Source: CAWVWD01 sp965662365
GTDB lineage: Bacteria > Bacteroidota > Bacteroidia > Chitinophagales > Saprospiraceae
Assembly (NCBI GenBank): GCA_965662365.1
Contig: CBFIHR010000009.1
Location: forward strand, 1-64,000
Direction of reading: 5' to 3'
Length of the DNA: 64,000 nucleotides
Below the pieces are notes generated by a model, which had not been told where the DNA came from, did not search any database, and was given only the letters and a program-made list of their open reading frames with translations. Made by a program: the position numbers and the translations under genes. Below, piece by piece: positions 25,457 to 34,072 of this stretch (positions are counted from its first letter, which is position 1; each line of letters opens with the position of its first letter).

Positions 25457-26530
25457 TTACGCATTTCTATTAATACAATTCAAATCTTCAAATGCGACCT
25501 TTAAACGCTCAACAAAAGACTGTTCAGCAGCACGAACCCATTTACGAGGGTCGTAAAATTTCTTATTTGGCTGATCGTCCCCTTCAGGGTTTCCGATTTG
25601 TGTTTGTAAATATGCTTCGTTTTTCACGTAATATTCACGGACACCACTCAAATAAGCCCATTGCATGTCTGTATCAATATTCATTTTGATAGCACCATAT
25701 TCAATTGCTTCCGTGATTTTTGCAGGTTCAGAACCAGAACCACCGTGGAAAACAAAGTTGACAGGATTGTCACCAGTTCCAAATTTTTCTTTAATGTAAA
25801 TTTGAGAATCTCTTAGAATTTTAGGCGTCAAAACCACGTTTCCAGGCTTATAAACACCGTGAACATTACCAAAAGCAGCAGCAACCGTAAAGTCAGGACT
25901 GATTTGAGATAATTCTTCATAAGCGTAAGCAACTTCTTCAGGTTGTGTATATAATTTAGATACATCAACATCTGAGTTGTCCACACCATCTTCTTCGCCA
26001 CCAGTTACACCCAACTCGATTTCGATAGACATTCCGATTTTTGCGAAACGTTCTAAATATTGTTTAGAAATTTCGATATTTTCTTCAAGTGGCTCTTCTG
26101 ACAAATCTAACATGTGTGAACTATATAAAGGCTGACCAGTAGCCTCAAAGTGCGCTTCACCAGCAGCTAATAATCCATCAATCCATGGCAATAATTTTTT
26201 TGCAGCGTGATCGGTGTGTAATACGACAGGAACACCGTAAGCCTTAGCCATGTGATGAACGTGATGAGCACCAGCAATAGCACCAGCGATAGAAGCTGCT
26301 TGTCCATCATTTGACAAACCTTTTCCAGCGTTAAATGCTGCTCCACCATTTGAGAACTGAATGATAACAGGTGAGTTTAAATCACGAGCCGTTTCTAAAA
26401 CAGCATTGATTGAACTTGAACTGATTACGTTTACCGCAGGCAATGCAAAGTTGTTATCGTTTGCATATTTATACAATTCTTGCACTTCTTTGCCGTATAA
26501 AACACCAGCTCTAAATCTTCCTTTAGACAT
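25457..26530 (-). CDS. fbaA: Fructose-bisphosphate aldolase, class II
   Basis: 357 residues, the length of the E. coli FbaA (type A) group. It splits fructose 1,6-bisphosphate into dihydroxyacetone phosphate and glyceraldehyde 3-phosphate using Zn2+. Zn/active-site landmarks are VVLHTDHAAKKLLPWIDGL, the Glu-rich ELGVTGGEEDGVDNSD loop, AAFGNVHGVYKPGNV, VFHGGSGS and GAIKMNIDTDMQWAYLSGV. A TATTTTTG promoter lies 109 bp upstream, so it can be expressed on its own although it sits between pgmB and the GH65 gene on the same strand. Confidence 0.95.
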   Translation of the reverse strand: MSKGRFRAGVLYGKEVQELYKYANDNNFALPAVNVISSSSINAVLETARDLNSPVIIQFSNGGAAFNAGKGLSNDGQAASIAGAIAGAHHVHHMAKAYGVPVVLHTDHAAKKLLPWIDGLLAAGEAHFEATGQPLYSSHMLDLSEEPLEENIEISKQYLERFAKIGMSIEIELGVTGGEEDGVDNSDVDVSKLYTQPEEVAYAYEELSQISPDFTVAAAFGNVHGVYKPGNVVLTPKILRDSQIYIKEKFGTGDNPVNFVFHGGSGSEPAKITEAIEYGAIKMNIDTDMQWAYLSGVREYYVKNEAYLQTQIGNPEGDDQPNKKFYDPRKWVRAAEQSFVERLKVAFEDLNCINRNA

Positions 26531-26555
26531 ATTTTTTTGTTTTAATTGATCAAGG

Positions 26556-26582
26556 TGTTGGACGCTTCAAGAACGTCCGACA
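26556..26582. repeat. Palindromic repeat related to the GGACGCTTCG family
   Basis: TGTTGGACG (26556-26564) and CGTCCGACA (26574-26582) form a near-perfect inverted pair around CTTCAAGAA, in the aldolase 5' leader. Related by its GGACGCTTC core to the repeats at 25424 and 49304. Being between promoter and start, it would fold in the mRNA leader. Confidence 0.5.
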
Positions 26583-26638
26583 TCTATTTTTTGTATAATT
26601 TATTAGTGAATAAATTAAGTCTTTTCTTAAATTTATTG

Positions 26639-26646
26639 CAAAAATA
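26639..26646 (-). promoter_or_regulatory. Candidate -7 element (TATTTTTG) of fbaA
   Basis: The minus strand reads TATTTTTGCAATAA, matching TAnnTTTG, with a TTTTG 15 bp upstream of it as a possible -33. It is 109 bp before the fbaA start. Confidence 0.6.
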
Positions 26647-26735
26647 CAGATATTATTAATGCAAAACCACTAACAGTATAATTTATTTAGCCCTGACAGA
26701 TTTTCAAAACTGATCAGGTCTTCAACTATGAATAT

Positions 26736-27380
26736 TTATAATTTCGAAATCCAAGCTTCATTAATTTCGTGCAAACCATCAATGACATAATGTGCGTGAC
26801 CTAAACTCTCAGAACTTCCACAACCGACAGCTGTGAATCCGCCATTCAAAGCGGCTTGAACGCCTTTTGCAGCATCTTCGAAGACGACCGCTTCTTCAGG
26901 TTTTACACCTAATTGTTCGGCAGCCATCAAAAATACTTGTGGATGCGGTTTACTTTCTGTCGTTTTTGTTCCATCAATAATGACTTCAAAATAATCTGTC
27001 ATTTTTAAATACTGCAAAACTGGTTGAGCATTTTTACTCGCAGAACCTAAAGCGATTTTATAACCTTTTGATTTTAAATCGTCTAACAATGATTTCACAC
27101 CTGGTAAAGCGTCATCTTCTGTCATATTGATCAAAAGCTCTTTGTACCATTCATTCTTAGTAAATGCCAATTGTTCTTTTTCTTCTTGCGTTTTCTGGAC
27201 ACCGCCTAACTCTAAGATCATTTCTAATGAACCCATTCGGCTAACGCCTTTTAGTTTTTCATTGAATTTTTCGTCAAAATCGAAGCCCAAAGAATTGGCT
27301 AACTTTCGCCAAGCTGTAAAATGATATTTGGCAGAGTCAGTTATTACACCATCTAAATCGAATATGCAGGCTTTTATCAT
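26736..27380 (-). CDS. pgmB: Beta-phosphoglucomutase
   Basis: 214-residue HAD-superfamily (subclass I, helical cap) enzyme converting beta-glucose 1-phosphate to glucose 6-phosphate. The motif FDLDGVITDSA gives the nucleophile Asp8 and acid/base Asp10, GSASKNAQPVL is motif II, Lys in TTESKPHPQVF is motif III, and VVFEDAAKGVQAA is the Mg2+-binding motif IV. The cap has KLKGVSRMGSLE, typical of beta-PGM rather than of phosphoglycolate phosphatase. Its product feeds glycolysis from the GH65 phosphorylase of the same cluster. It is transcribed from a promoter that shares an operator-like palindrome with the divergent PfkB gene. Confidence 0.88.
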   Translation of the reverse strand: MIKACIFDLDGVITDSAKYHFTAWRKLANSLGFDFDEKFNEKLKGVSRMGSLEMILELGGVQKTQEEKEQLAFTKNEWYKELLINMTEDDALPGVKSLLDDLKSKGYKIALGSASKNAQPVLQYLKMTDYFEVIIDGTKTTESKPHPQVFLMAAEQLGVKPEEAVVFEDAAKGVQAALNGGFTAVGCGSSESLGHAHYVIDGLHEINEAWISKL

Positions 27381-27446
27381 CTATATATTTGGTTTATAAT
27401 TATTTACGAATAATATTAATATACTTTTCTAAATTAGAACCAAATA

Positions 27447-27465
27447 TAGTGTAATTATGACACTA
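27447..27465. promoter_or_regulatory. Operator-like palindrome O1 (TAGTGTAATTATGACACTA)
   Basis: Inverted 6-bp half-sites TAGTGT/ACACTA with a 7-bp centre. It lies downstream of the pgmB -7 element, 67 bp before the pgmB start, where a bound repressor would block transcription. It is identical to O2 except at one central base. Confidence 0.65.
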
Positions 27466-27503
27466 ACAAAAAATGTTTTCAAAAAACTTCTCCTATTTTG
27501 ATG

Positions 27504-27511
27504 CAAAGATA
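27504..27511 (-). promoter_or_regulatory. Candidate -7 element (TATCTTTG) for pgmB
   Basis: The minus strand reads TATCTTTGCATC, matching TAnnTTTG, and points to pgmB 124 bp away. Palindrome O2 begins 14 bp upstream of it, where a -33 element would lie. Confidence 0.6.
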
Positions 27512-27524
27512 ATAAAAATATTCA

Positions 27525-27543
27525 TAGTGTAATTTTGACACTA
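27525..27543. promoter_or_regulatory. Operator-like palindrome O2 (TAGTGTAATTTTGACACTA)
   Basis: Same half-sites and spacing as O1. It stands between two divergent -7 elements (27504-27511 minus, 27557-27564 plus), at the -33 distance of both, so a single regulator could control both directions. Confidence 0.65.
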
Positions 27544-27556
27544 AGATAAAAAATAA

Positions 27557-27564
27557 TATTTTTG
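27557..27564 (+). promoter_or_regulatory. Candidate -7 element (TATTTTTG) for the PfkB-family gene
   Basis: TATTTTTGCTTC on the plus strand matches TAnnTTTG; O2 ends 13 bp upstream. It lies 97 bp before the ATG at 27661. Confidence 0.55.
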
Positions 27565-27660
27565 CTTCAAATTATATGATAGGCTGATAAACGGTATTTC
27601 AAAAATGCCACTTATCTTTATCACTAACTCTAAATATACCAAATAATAAAAAGTGCGAGC

Positions 27661-28635
27661 ATGAAGAAAATAGCCGTTTTAGGTCCGATACCAAAAGACC
27701 ATATTACAACTGCCAAAGGCGTGAAAATTGAAAAATTTGGTTGTGTTACACATCCAACAATTGCTCTATCCAAACTTCTGGGTGAAGCAGGGACGGTTAT
27801 TCCTGTGACACACATTCGTAAAAAAGATGAAGCACCGATTATTGACTTGTTGTCGCAATACTCCAATATCAACACGTCCAAAATTATTACAAAACATAAT
27901 CAAGGCGATGAAATTCGACTGCATTTCGTTAATCAAAACGATAGAATTGAGAAACAAACGGCGTTCATGCATCCGATTGTACCTGAAGATTTGGAGGATG
28001 TTTTAGATTGTGATGCTTTTGTAATCGTTCCTATCACTGATTTTGAGGTGCCTTTAGATACTTTACAGTATTTAAAAGAAAACTCTAATGGAACAATTAT
28101 TTTTGATGCACATGGTCCGACAACTACTGTGACTACTTCGGGTGATAGATTGCGTCAGTTCTGGTTGGATCGAGATGTTTGGTTGCCTTATATTGATGTT
28201 TTAAAAATGAATATTGAGGAAGCGAGTTGCTGCTGGTTTAAGTCTGAGTATGATTTGGAGGAACTAAAACCTTTACCTGATGAAATGGACGAAGCAGGTT
28301 TGGCAGAGTTTGCTAAACATTGTTTAGAACACGGAACCGGTGCTGTTTACATTACATTAGATGAACGAGGTTGTATGATTTACACCATGCAAAATGGCGA
28401 GTTTCACGCAGAGTTTGTAAAGTCAGTTTGGGTCGATAATGTTGTTGATACAACTGGTTGCGGTGATTCGTTTGCTGGAGGTTTGGCATTTGGCTTTTTA
28501 GATGGTGATAAGGATTATGTTAAAGCCGCAAAATTTGCGAATGCGTTAGGGGCGTTACGTACACAAGGAAAAACTTTTGATGTTTTTAAGAACTTAGAAG
28601 ATACTTTGGCGATTATTGATGAAAATTATTCATAG
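27661..28635 (+). CDS. PfkB-family carbohydrate kinase
   Basis: 324-residue ribokinase-like kinase that uses ATP to phosphorylate a sugar or nucleoside. The family C-terminal signature is VDTTGCGDSFAGGLAFG (about residue 262), with the catalytic-base Asp in the GCGDS segment, and the N-terminal Gly-rich region is present as KKIAVLGPIPKDHIT. The ring-binding segment EAGTVIPVTHIRK replaces the usual GGxxxN motif, so the substrate is not ribose or fructose 6-phosphate for certain. It shares the O2 operator region with pgmB, suggesting a role in the same sugar pathway; phosphorylation of the free sugar released by the phosphorylase is one possibility. A hairpin terminator follows. Confidence 0.8.
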   Translation: MKKIAVLGPIPKDHITTAKGVKIEKFGCVTHPTIALSKLLGEAGTVIPVTHIRKKDEAPIIDLLSQYSNINTSKIITKHNQGDEIRLHFVNQNDRIEKQTAFMHPIVPEDLEDVLDCDAFVIVPITDFEVPLDTLQYLKENSNGTIIFDAHGPTTTVTTSGDRLRQFWLDRDVWLPYIDVLKMNIEEASCCWFKSEYDLEELKPLPDEMDEAGLAEFAKHCLEHGTGAVYITLDERGCMIYTMQNGEFHAEFVKSVWVDNVVDTTGCGDSFAGGLAFGFLDGDKDYVKAAKFANALGALRTQGKTFDVFKNLEDTLAIIDENYS

Positions 28636-29125
28636 TATTTTTTGTCATATATTTGATGTTCGAAAGGGTTTTATAGACAGATTCATCTGTTTATAAAACC
28701 TTTTTTTTATTTTTTTTAATAAAAATATAAAAGCTAGTTAATAGCTTATTTATTTGTAATCAATGATATTTTTAGTCCATTTTTTTTTGTTAAAGTAGCT
28801 GTATCTGTTGTATATTATAATGTTTGGAAAATACTCAATAAATATTTTTAAAATATTTTAAAATTTGATTATCAATTTTTTATCAAAAATTTGCTCATCT
28901 ATAATTTAGTTTTTACGAAAACATATAAAATTTATTTATTACGACTATTTGTATCCTTAATAGTTTTCAAAGGTTTGTTTCAAGCGATTTCTGAATCAAT
29001 TATAAAAGTGATTTAGAACAGAAAAAATAACTGCAACATAAAACTTTATAGTTTTATGCTTGTTTATGATAGTATTGCTATTATTTTTAGTAGTAAAACA
29101 TTTTTTCAATTTAAAAAATCATTAG
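28636..29125. other. Intergenic region, 490 bp
   Basis: Very AT-rich. It contains the terminator at 28665-28705 and a perfect 8-bp hairpin CATAAAACtttataGTTTTATG (29037-29058) in the presumed leader of the next gene. Nothing coding was recognised. Confidence 0.5.
28665..28705 (+). terminator. Terminator of the PfkB-family gene
   Basis: GGGTTTTATA-GACAGA and TCTGT-TTATAAAACC pair around TTCA, followed by a long T-run (TTTTTTTT). Confidence 0.85.
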
Positions 29126-29716
29126 ATGAGAAAATTATTGAGTTTGTGTTTGATTTCATTCCTTGTTGTTGTAAGTGCAAAGGCACAAGAAGATAATACG
29201 TTATTTAATTCTACAAGAGACTTTACTGTTAGTGGTTTTGGAGGTCCGATTTTTTCTGCAATGCCAGTGAATAACAGCTATGGATTAGCATTTGGTGGTG
29301 GTGGCGGAGTTGTTATCAACAACTTTTTTATTGGCGGATTTGGAATTGGGAATTATGTTGACAATTCTATATTAGAAGTGAATCAAACTGCTTATGATGT
29401 TGATATTGCTTATGGAGGGCTTTGGCTTGGCTACAGTATCAAAGATGAGTGGTTGGTGCATCCTTTTGTTAGTTTGAGAAGTGGATTTGGAGGTGTAGAA
29501 CTTTATGAAACAACTAACGATGATGTTGAGTTAATGCGTGAGAATATGGTTGTACTGACTCCAGAAATTGGTGTAGAAGTGAATATTTTTCAACAATTAA
29601 AACTATCGACAACATTCGGTTATCGTTGGTTAAGCGATTTTGATAATAATTTGCTACGCAGCGAAGATTATACAGGAGTGATTGGCTCAATTGCACTTAG
29701 ATTTGGTGGTTTTTAA
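29126..29716 (+). CDS. Outer membrane beta-barrel protein, small
   Basis: 196 residues with signal peptide ending VVSAKAQ. The mature part alternates polar and hydrophobic residues in about eight strands (FTVSGFGGPIFSAM, AFGGGGGVVINNFFIGGFGIG, LWLGYSIKDEWLVHPFVSLRSG) and ends in ALRFGGF, with the terminal aromatic typical for BAM substrates. It most likely forms a small OmpA-like or porin-like barrel. Function and partners are not known. It stands as a single gene; 3' hairpin at 29844. Confidence 0.72.
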   Translation: MRKLLSLCLISFLVVVSAKAQEDNTLFNSTRDFTVSGFGGPIFSAMPVNNSYGLAFGGGGGVVINNFFIGGFGIGNYVDNSILEVNQTAYDVDIAYGGLWLGYSIKDEWLVHPFVSLRSGFGGVELYETTNDDVELMRENMVVLTPEIGVEVNIFQQLKLSTTFGYRWLSDFDNNLLRSEDYTGVIGSIALRFGGF

Positions 29717-29843
29717 TGGATAAAAAAGTTGAAGAAAATAATATAAAATAAGAACGATTCCTCCTAATTTTTATAGGCAAATGGAAATATATCTTTTTTA
29801 TTTAGTAAATGTATCTATAGAAAATAGGATCGTTTAGCATGAA

Positions 29844-29878
29844 AATAACTGCTTTCTGAAGGTGAGAAAGCAGTTATT
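29844..29878 (+). terminator. Intrinsic terminator
   Basis: AATAACTGCTTTC (29844-29856) pairs with GAAAGCAGTTATT (29866-29878), followed by a T-run of about ten. Confidence 0.9.
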
Positions 29879-29932
29879 TTTTTTTATAGTCAATTTAATA
29901 TAGAATGAATACGACAATCAAACAATAATCCT

Positions 29933-29940
29933 TACCTTTG
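29933..29940 (+). promoter_or_regulatory. Bacteroidota -7 promoter element (TACCTTTG) of the ABC-F gene
   Basis: TACCTTTGTGGCAA matches the element at 5071 over its extended length. It is 44 bp before the ATG at 29984. Confidence 0.7.
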
Positions 29941-29983
29941 TGGCAATTTTTATAATATCACTGAAAATCAACATATTCGCTAA

Positions 29984-31627
29984 ATGATAACAGTTAATAA
30001 CGTTAGTTTACAATTCGGAAAACGAGTTTTATTTGATGATGTCAATTTAAAATTCACAAAAGGAAATTGTTATGGTGTAATTGGTGCAAATGGAGCTGGA
30101 AAATCTACTTTTATGAAGATTTTGTCTGGTGAGATTGCTCCAAATCAAGGTACAGTATCTATTGAGCCTGGTAACCGAATGGCAGTTCTAAAACAGAATC
30201 ACTTCGAGTTTGAAGAACATACGGTTTTGAATACAGTTATTATGGGTCATAAGGAGATGTATGACATCATGGTGGAGAAAGATGCGATTTATATGAACCC
30301 GGAGGCGACAGAAGCTGACGGCTTGCATGCGGCAGAATTAGAAAATCAATTCGGTGAAATGGGTGGCTGGATGGCTGAGAGCGATGCAGCGGAGCTATTG
30401 AGTTTGTTGGGAGTTGATGAGTCGTTACACTATAGCTTGATGAAAGATTTGAGCGGTTCAGAAAAGGTCAAAGTCCTTTTAGGACAAGCACTTTTTGGGA
30501 ATCCTGATGTCTTATTGTTAGATGAGCCGACGAACGATTTGGATGCAGAGACGGTAACCTGGTTATCGGACTTTTTGGCTGATTTTAAAAATACTGTTAT
30601 CGTTGTTTCTCACGATAGATATTTCTTGGATATGGTCTGTACACATATTACAGATATTGATTTTAAACGTATCAAAACTTTCAAAGGAAACTATACTTTC
30701 TGGTATGAATCTTCTCAACTAGCGTTACGTCAGCGAGCGAATAAGAATAAGAAGGTAGAGCAGAAACGTAAGGAGATGATGGAGTTTATCCAGCGATTCA
30801 GTGCGAATGCCTCTAAGTCAAAACAGGCGACTTCTCGTAAGAAGGCATTGGATAAATTAAATATAGAAGAAATTCAGCCGTCAAGTCGGAAGTATCCGTT
30901 TATTCATTTTCAAATGGAACGTGATCCGGGTGGACAAATTTTACATATCGAGCATTTGACTAAAACTAATGAGGCTGGTAGAATCTTATTCAAAGATGTA
31001 GAGTTGACGATGAATCAAGGTGAAAAAATTGCTTTGTTAGGGCGTGATGCAAATGCGTTGACGGCGTTCTATGAGATTTTAGCTGGTAAAGAACAAGCGG
31101 ATAGCGGGACGTTTGAGTTCGGTCAAACAATTACGGTTTCTTATTTACCAAATGAAAATGAAGAATATTTTTCTGGTGATCAAGATATGAACTTGATCGA
31201 CTGGTTGCGTCAATATTCTGAAAATAAAGACGAGCAGTTTATTCGTGGCTTTTTAGGGCAAATGTTGTTTTCGGGAGAGGAGGTGTACAAAAAATCATCG
31301 GTGCTTTCGGGAGGTGAGAAAGTACGTTGTATGTTGTCTCGAGCAATGTTAAACAATCCGAATTTCGTCTTATTAGACGAACCGACAAATCACTTAGATT
31401 TGGAATCTATTACGGCTTTGAATAATGCTATGAAAGATTTTAAAGGAAATATGATTTTTACGACGCATGATCATCAATTGATTCAAACGGTAGCAAATCG
31501 TATTATCGAAATCACGCCAAATGGTATGATTGACTCTAATATGGAATTTGATGATTACATTCGTTCGGAGCGTATTAAGAAAAAACGAGAGGAGTTGTAT
31601 GCAGGAGTCGTATTTGAAGAAGCATAG
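29984..31627 (+). CDS. ABC-F family ATPase with degenerate second Walker A
   Basis: 547-residue soluble twin-ATPase protein of the type that acts on ribosomes. NBD1 is complete: Walker A GANGAGKST (about residue 34), signature DLSGSEKVKVLL, Walker B VLLLDEPTNDLD and switch His SHDRYF. The linker is Lys/Arg-rich (RQRANKNKKVEQKRKEMMEF). NBD2 keeps the signature LSGGEKVRCML and VLLDEPTNHLD, but where GxxGxGK(S/T) should be it reads LLGRDANALTAFYEILAG, with no P-loop Lys. The layout resembles YbiT-type ABC-F proteins; ribosome-protection antibiotic resistance is not indicated. A strong promoter and terminator enclose it as a single gene. Confidence 0.88.
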   Translation: MITVNNVSLQFGKRVLFDDVNLKFTKGNCYGVIGANGAGKSTFMKILSGEIAPNQGTVSIEPGNRMAVLKQNHFEFEEHTVLNTVIMGHKEMYDIMVEKDAIYMNPEATEADGLHAAELENQFGEMGGWMAESDAAELLSLLGVDESLHYSLMKDLSGSEKVKVLLGQALFGNPDVLLLDEPTNDLDAETVTWLSDFLADFKNTVIVVSHDRYFLDMVCTHITDIDFKRIKTFKGNYTFWYESSQLALRQRANKNKKVEQKRKEMMEFIQRFSANASKSKQATSRKKALDKLNIEEIQPSSRKYPFIHFQMERDPGGQILHIEHLTKTNEAGRILFKDVELTMNQGEKIALLGRDANALTAFYEILAGKEQADSGTFEFGQTITVSYLPNENEEYFSGDQDMNLIDWLRQYSENKDEQFIRGFLGQMLFSGEEVYKKSSVLSGGEKVRCMLSRAMLNNPNFVLLDEPTNHLDLESITALNNAMKDFKGNMIFTTHDHQLIQTVANRIIEITPNGMIDSNMEFDDYIRSERIKKKREELYAGVVFEEA

Positions 31628-31967
31628 TTTCTTAATACTTCAATTGTATAGAAAAGTTATATAGAAAAAGGTTCAAATACTTTCGAGTGTTTGAGCCTTT
31701 TTTTGTCGAAGAGTCTTGTAAATTATTTCTGTCTTTTTGTCAGTTCGTCACATTTTCAAAACCTAAAACCCGAAAAGATTACAGTTGAAAACGTTAAAAC
31801 TGCCATTTTGAAGCCTAAAACCGACCATTTTTACAAAAAAAATCTAATGGCATATCAATTGATTTATGTTGTTCGTGTTTGTACGGAAGTTTTATGAAAA
31901 TAAAATAAGTGCAACATTAAAATCGAAAAAAATTATTAAAAATAAATCGAAAAAACACAATAAGATT
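31628..31967. other. Intergenic region before dnaK, 340 bp
   Basis: The first part holds the ABC-F terminator. The remainder is the dnaK leader; no full TAnnTTTG or CIRCE-type inverted repeat could be identified, and open frames here lack coding character. Confidence 0.5.
31665..31702 (+). terminator. Terminator of the ABC-F gene
   Basis: AAAAAGGTTCAAATAC (31665-31680) pairs, with G-U pairs, to GTGTTTGAGCCTTTTTT (31687-31702) and a T-run follows. Confidence 0.85.
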
Positions 31968-33881
31968 ATGGGTAAAATTATTGGTATTGACTTAGGTACA
32001 ACGAATTCGGTGGTAGCCGTAATGGAAGGGAATGAACCGGTTGTGATTCCAAATGAGGAAGGTCGTCGTACGACTCCTTCAATTGTAGCATTTTTGGATG
32101 ATGGCGAACGCAAAATCGGTGATCCTGCAAAGCGTCAGGCAATCACAAACCCGACTCGTACAATATCGTCAATCAAACGCTTTATGGGACAGCGTTTCTC
32201 TGAAGTTGGTGGCGAATTAGACATGACTTCTTACAAAGTAGAGAAAGGGGCTAACGATACCGTCCGTGTAAATATCGAAGGTCGTCAATATACACCTCAA
32301 GAGATTTCTGCAATGGTACTTCAAAAAATGAAGAAGACAGCAGAGGACTTTTTAGGAGAGGAAGTAACGGAGGCAGTTGTAACTGTTCCTGCTTACTTTA
32401 ACGATTCACAGCGTCAGGCGACAAAAGAAGCTGGTGAAATCGCAGGTTTGAAAGTAAAACGTATTATCAATGAGCCGACTGCTGCAGCTTTGGCTTATGG
32501 TTTGGATAAGCGTGATAGAGATATGACTATCGCTGTGTATGACCTTGGTGGTGGTACTTTCGATATCTCAATATTAGAGTTAGGTGATGGTATTTTTGAA
32601 GTGAAATCAACAAATGGTGATACGCATTTAGGTGGTGATGATTTCGACCGTGTGTTAATCAATCACTTGGCAGAAACTTTCCAACGTCAAGAAAATATGG
32701 ATTTACGTAAAGATCCGATGGCGTTACAGCGTTTGAAAGAAGCTGCAGAAAAAACAAAAATTGAGTTGTCATCTGGTATGACTTCAGAGGTGAACTTACC
32801 ATATATTACTGCTGTAGGTGGTGTACCTAAGCACTTAGTTACAAAAATCACTCGTGCAGAATTTGAGCGTATGGCAGATAGCTTGGTACAACGTACTTTA
32901 GAGCCTTGTCGTGCTGCATTGAATGATGCTGGTTTATCTACAAATGATATTGATGAGGTGATCTTAGTTGGTGGTTCGACTCGTATCCCTAAGATTCAAG
33001 AAGCTGTTGAAAAATTCTTTAATAAGAAGCCAAATAGAAGTGTTAATCCTGATGAGGTTGTTGCTTTAGGTGCAGCAGTTCAAGGTGGTGTTTTAAGCGG
33101 TGACTTGAAAGATCAAGGTATCTTATTATTAGATGTTACGCCTTTGTCAATGGGTATCGAAGTAATGGGTGGTGTTTATGATGTCGTTATTGAAGCGAAT
33201 ACAACTATTCCTTCTAAGAAAACAAAAACGTATTCTACAGCAGCGGATAATCAGCCACAAGTAGAGATTCATATTTTACAAGGGGAACGTCCGATGGCTC
33301 GTGATAACCGTTCAATCGGTCGCTTTATCTTAGATGGTATTCCGCCAGCACCTCGTGGTGTACCTCAAGTAGAAGTTACATTTGATATTGATGTGAATGG
33401 TATTTTGAATGTATCGGCAGTTGAAAAACAAAGTGGTAAGAAGCAAGATATTCGTATCGAAGCATCAACTGGTTTGTCAGACGCAGAAATCCAACGTATG
33501 AAGGATGAGGCGAAAGCAAATGAAGCAGCCGATCAAGCAGAACGTGAGAAAATTGATAAGTTGAATGCAGCTGATCAGTTGATTTTCCAAAGCGAGAAGC
33601 AAGTGAAAGAGTTTGGTGAGAAAATGCCTGAAGATGCTAAGAAAACTATCGAAGATGCTATCGCTGAATTGAAGGAAGCACATAAAGCTCAAGATTTAGA
33701 GGCTATCGAAGCGGCAAGTACAAAGGTAAATGATGCTTGGACTGCAGCAAGTCAACACATTTATCAAGATGGTCAAGGTGGTAATCCTCAAGATTTTGCT
33801 CAAAATGGGGCTAATCAAGGTGGAAACGAAGGTGCAGACGAAGATGTGACTGACGTTGAGTTCGAAGAAGTGAAAAGCTAA
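31968..33881 (+). CDS. dnaK: Molecular chaperone DnaK (Hsp70)
   Basis: 637 residues from the ATG at 31968 (MGKIIGIDLGTTNSVVAVME); the longer frame upstream begins in the leader and is not used. The ATPase domain has the phosphate motifs DLGTTNS, YDLGGGTFDISI and LVGGSTRIPKIQ; the hydrophobic linker DVTPLSMGIE leads to the substrate domain, which has EANTTIPSKKTKTYSTA and an Ala/Lys/Glu-rich helical lid. It ends in a Gln/Asn/Gly-rich linker and an acidic tail (DVTDVEFEEVKS), the normal bacterial DnaK end. It folds proteins in the cytoplasm with DnaJ/GrpE, neither of which is adjacent. A perfect terminator follows. Confidence 0.98.
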   Translation: MGKIIGIDLGTTNSVVAVMEGNEPVVIPNEEGRRTTPSIVAFLDDGERKIGDPAKRQAITNPTRTISSIKRFMGQRFSEVGGELDMTSYKVEKGANDTVRVNIEGRQYTPQEISAMVLQKMKKTAEDFLGEEVTEAVVTVPAYFNDSQRQATKEAGEIAGLKVKRIINEPTAAALAYGLDKRDRDMTIAVYDLGGGTFDISILELGDGIFEVKSTNGDTHLGGDDFDRVLINHLAETFQRQENMDLRKDPMALQRLKEAAEKTKIELSSGMTSEVNLPYITAVGGVPKHLVTKITRAEFERMADSLVQRTLEPCRAALNDAGLSTNDIDEVILVGGSTRIPKIQEAVEKFFNKKPNRSVNPDEVVALGAAVQGGVLSGDLKDQGILLLDVTPLSMGIEVMGGVYDVVIEANTTIPSKKTKTYSTAADNQPQVEIHILQGERPMARDNRSIGRFILDGIPPAPRGVPQVEVTFDIDVNGILNVSAVEKQSGKKQDIRIEASTGLSDAEIQRMKDEAKANEAADQAEREKIDKLNAADQLIFQSEKQVKEFGEKMPEDAKKTIEDAIAELKEAHKAQDLEAIEAASTKVNDAWTAASQHIYQDGQGGNPQDFAQNGANQGGNEGADEDVTDVEFEEVKS

Positions 33882-33909
33882 GAACTAAATTATTAATATA
33901 AATATTAGA

Positions 33910-33937
33910 AAGCCCTTCCAAATTTGGAAGGGCTTTT
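33910..33937 (+). terminator. Terminator of dnaK
   Basis: A fully self-complementary 28-bp sequence, AAAGCCCTTCCAAA followed by TTTGGAAGGGCTTT, plus a T-run. Confidence 0.92.
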
Positions 33938-34072
33938 TTTTATCAAAGAAAGTCTTAGCTCCGTAGCTAAATTTTCAATAAAATAACATGATTATAATTT
34001 TTCAAAACAGATATTAAAAACTTATTTCACTAAGTACACGATCTATTGATATTTGATTTTATAATCAATTGA

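Noticed and set aside
31691..31897. 68-residue ORF before dnaK
   Set aside because: It begins inside the ABC-F terminator and has no coding signs; the region fits a leader.
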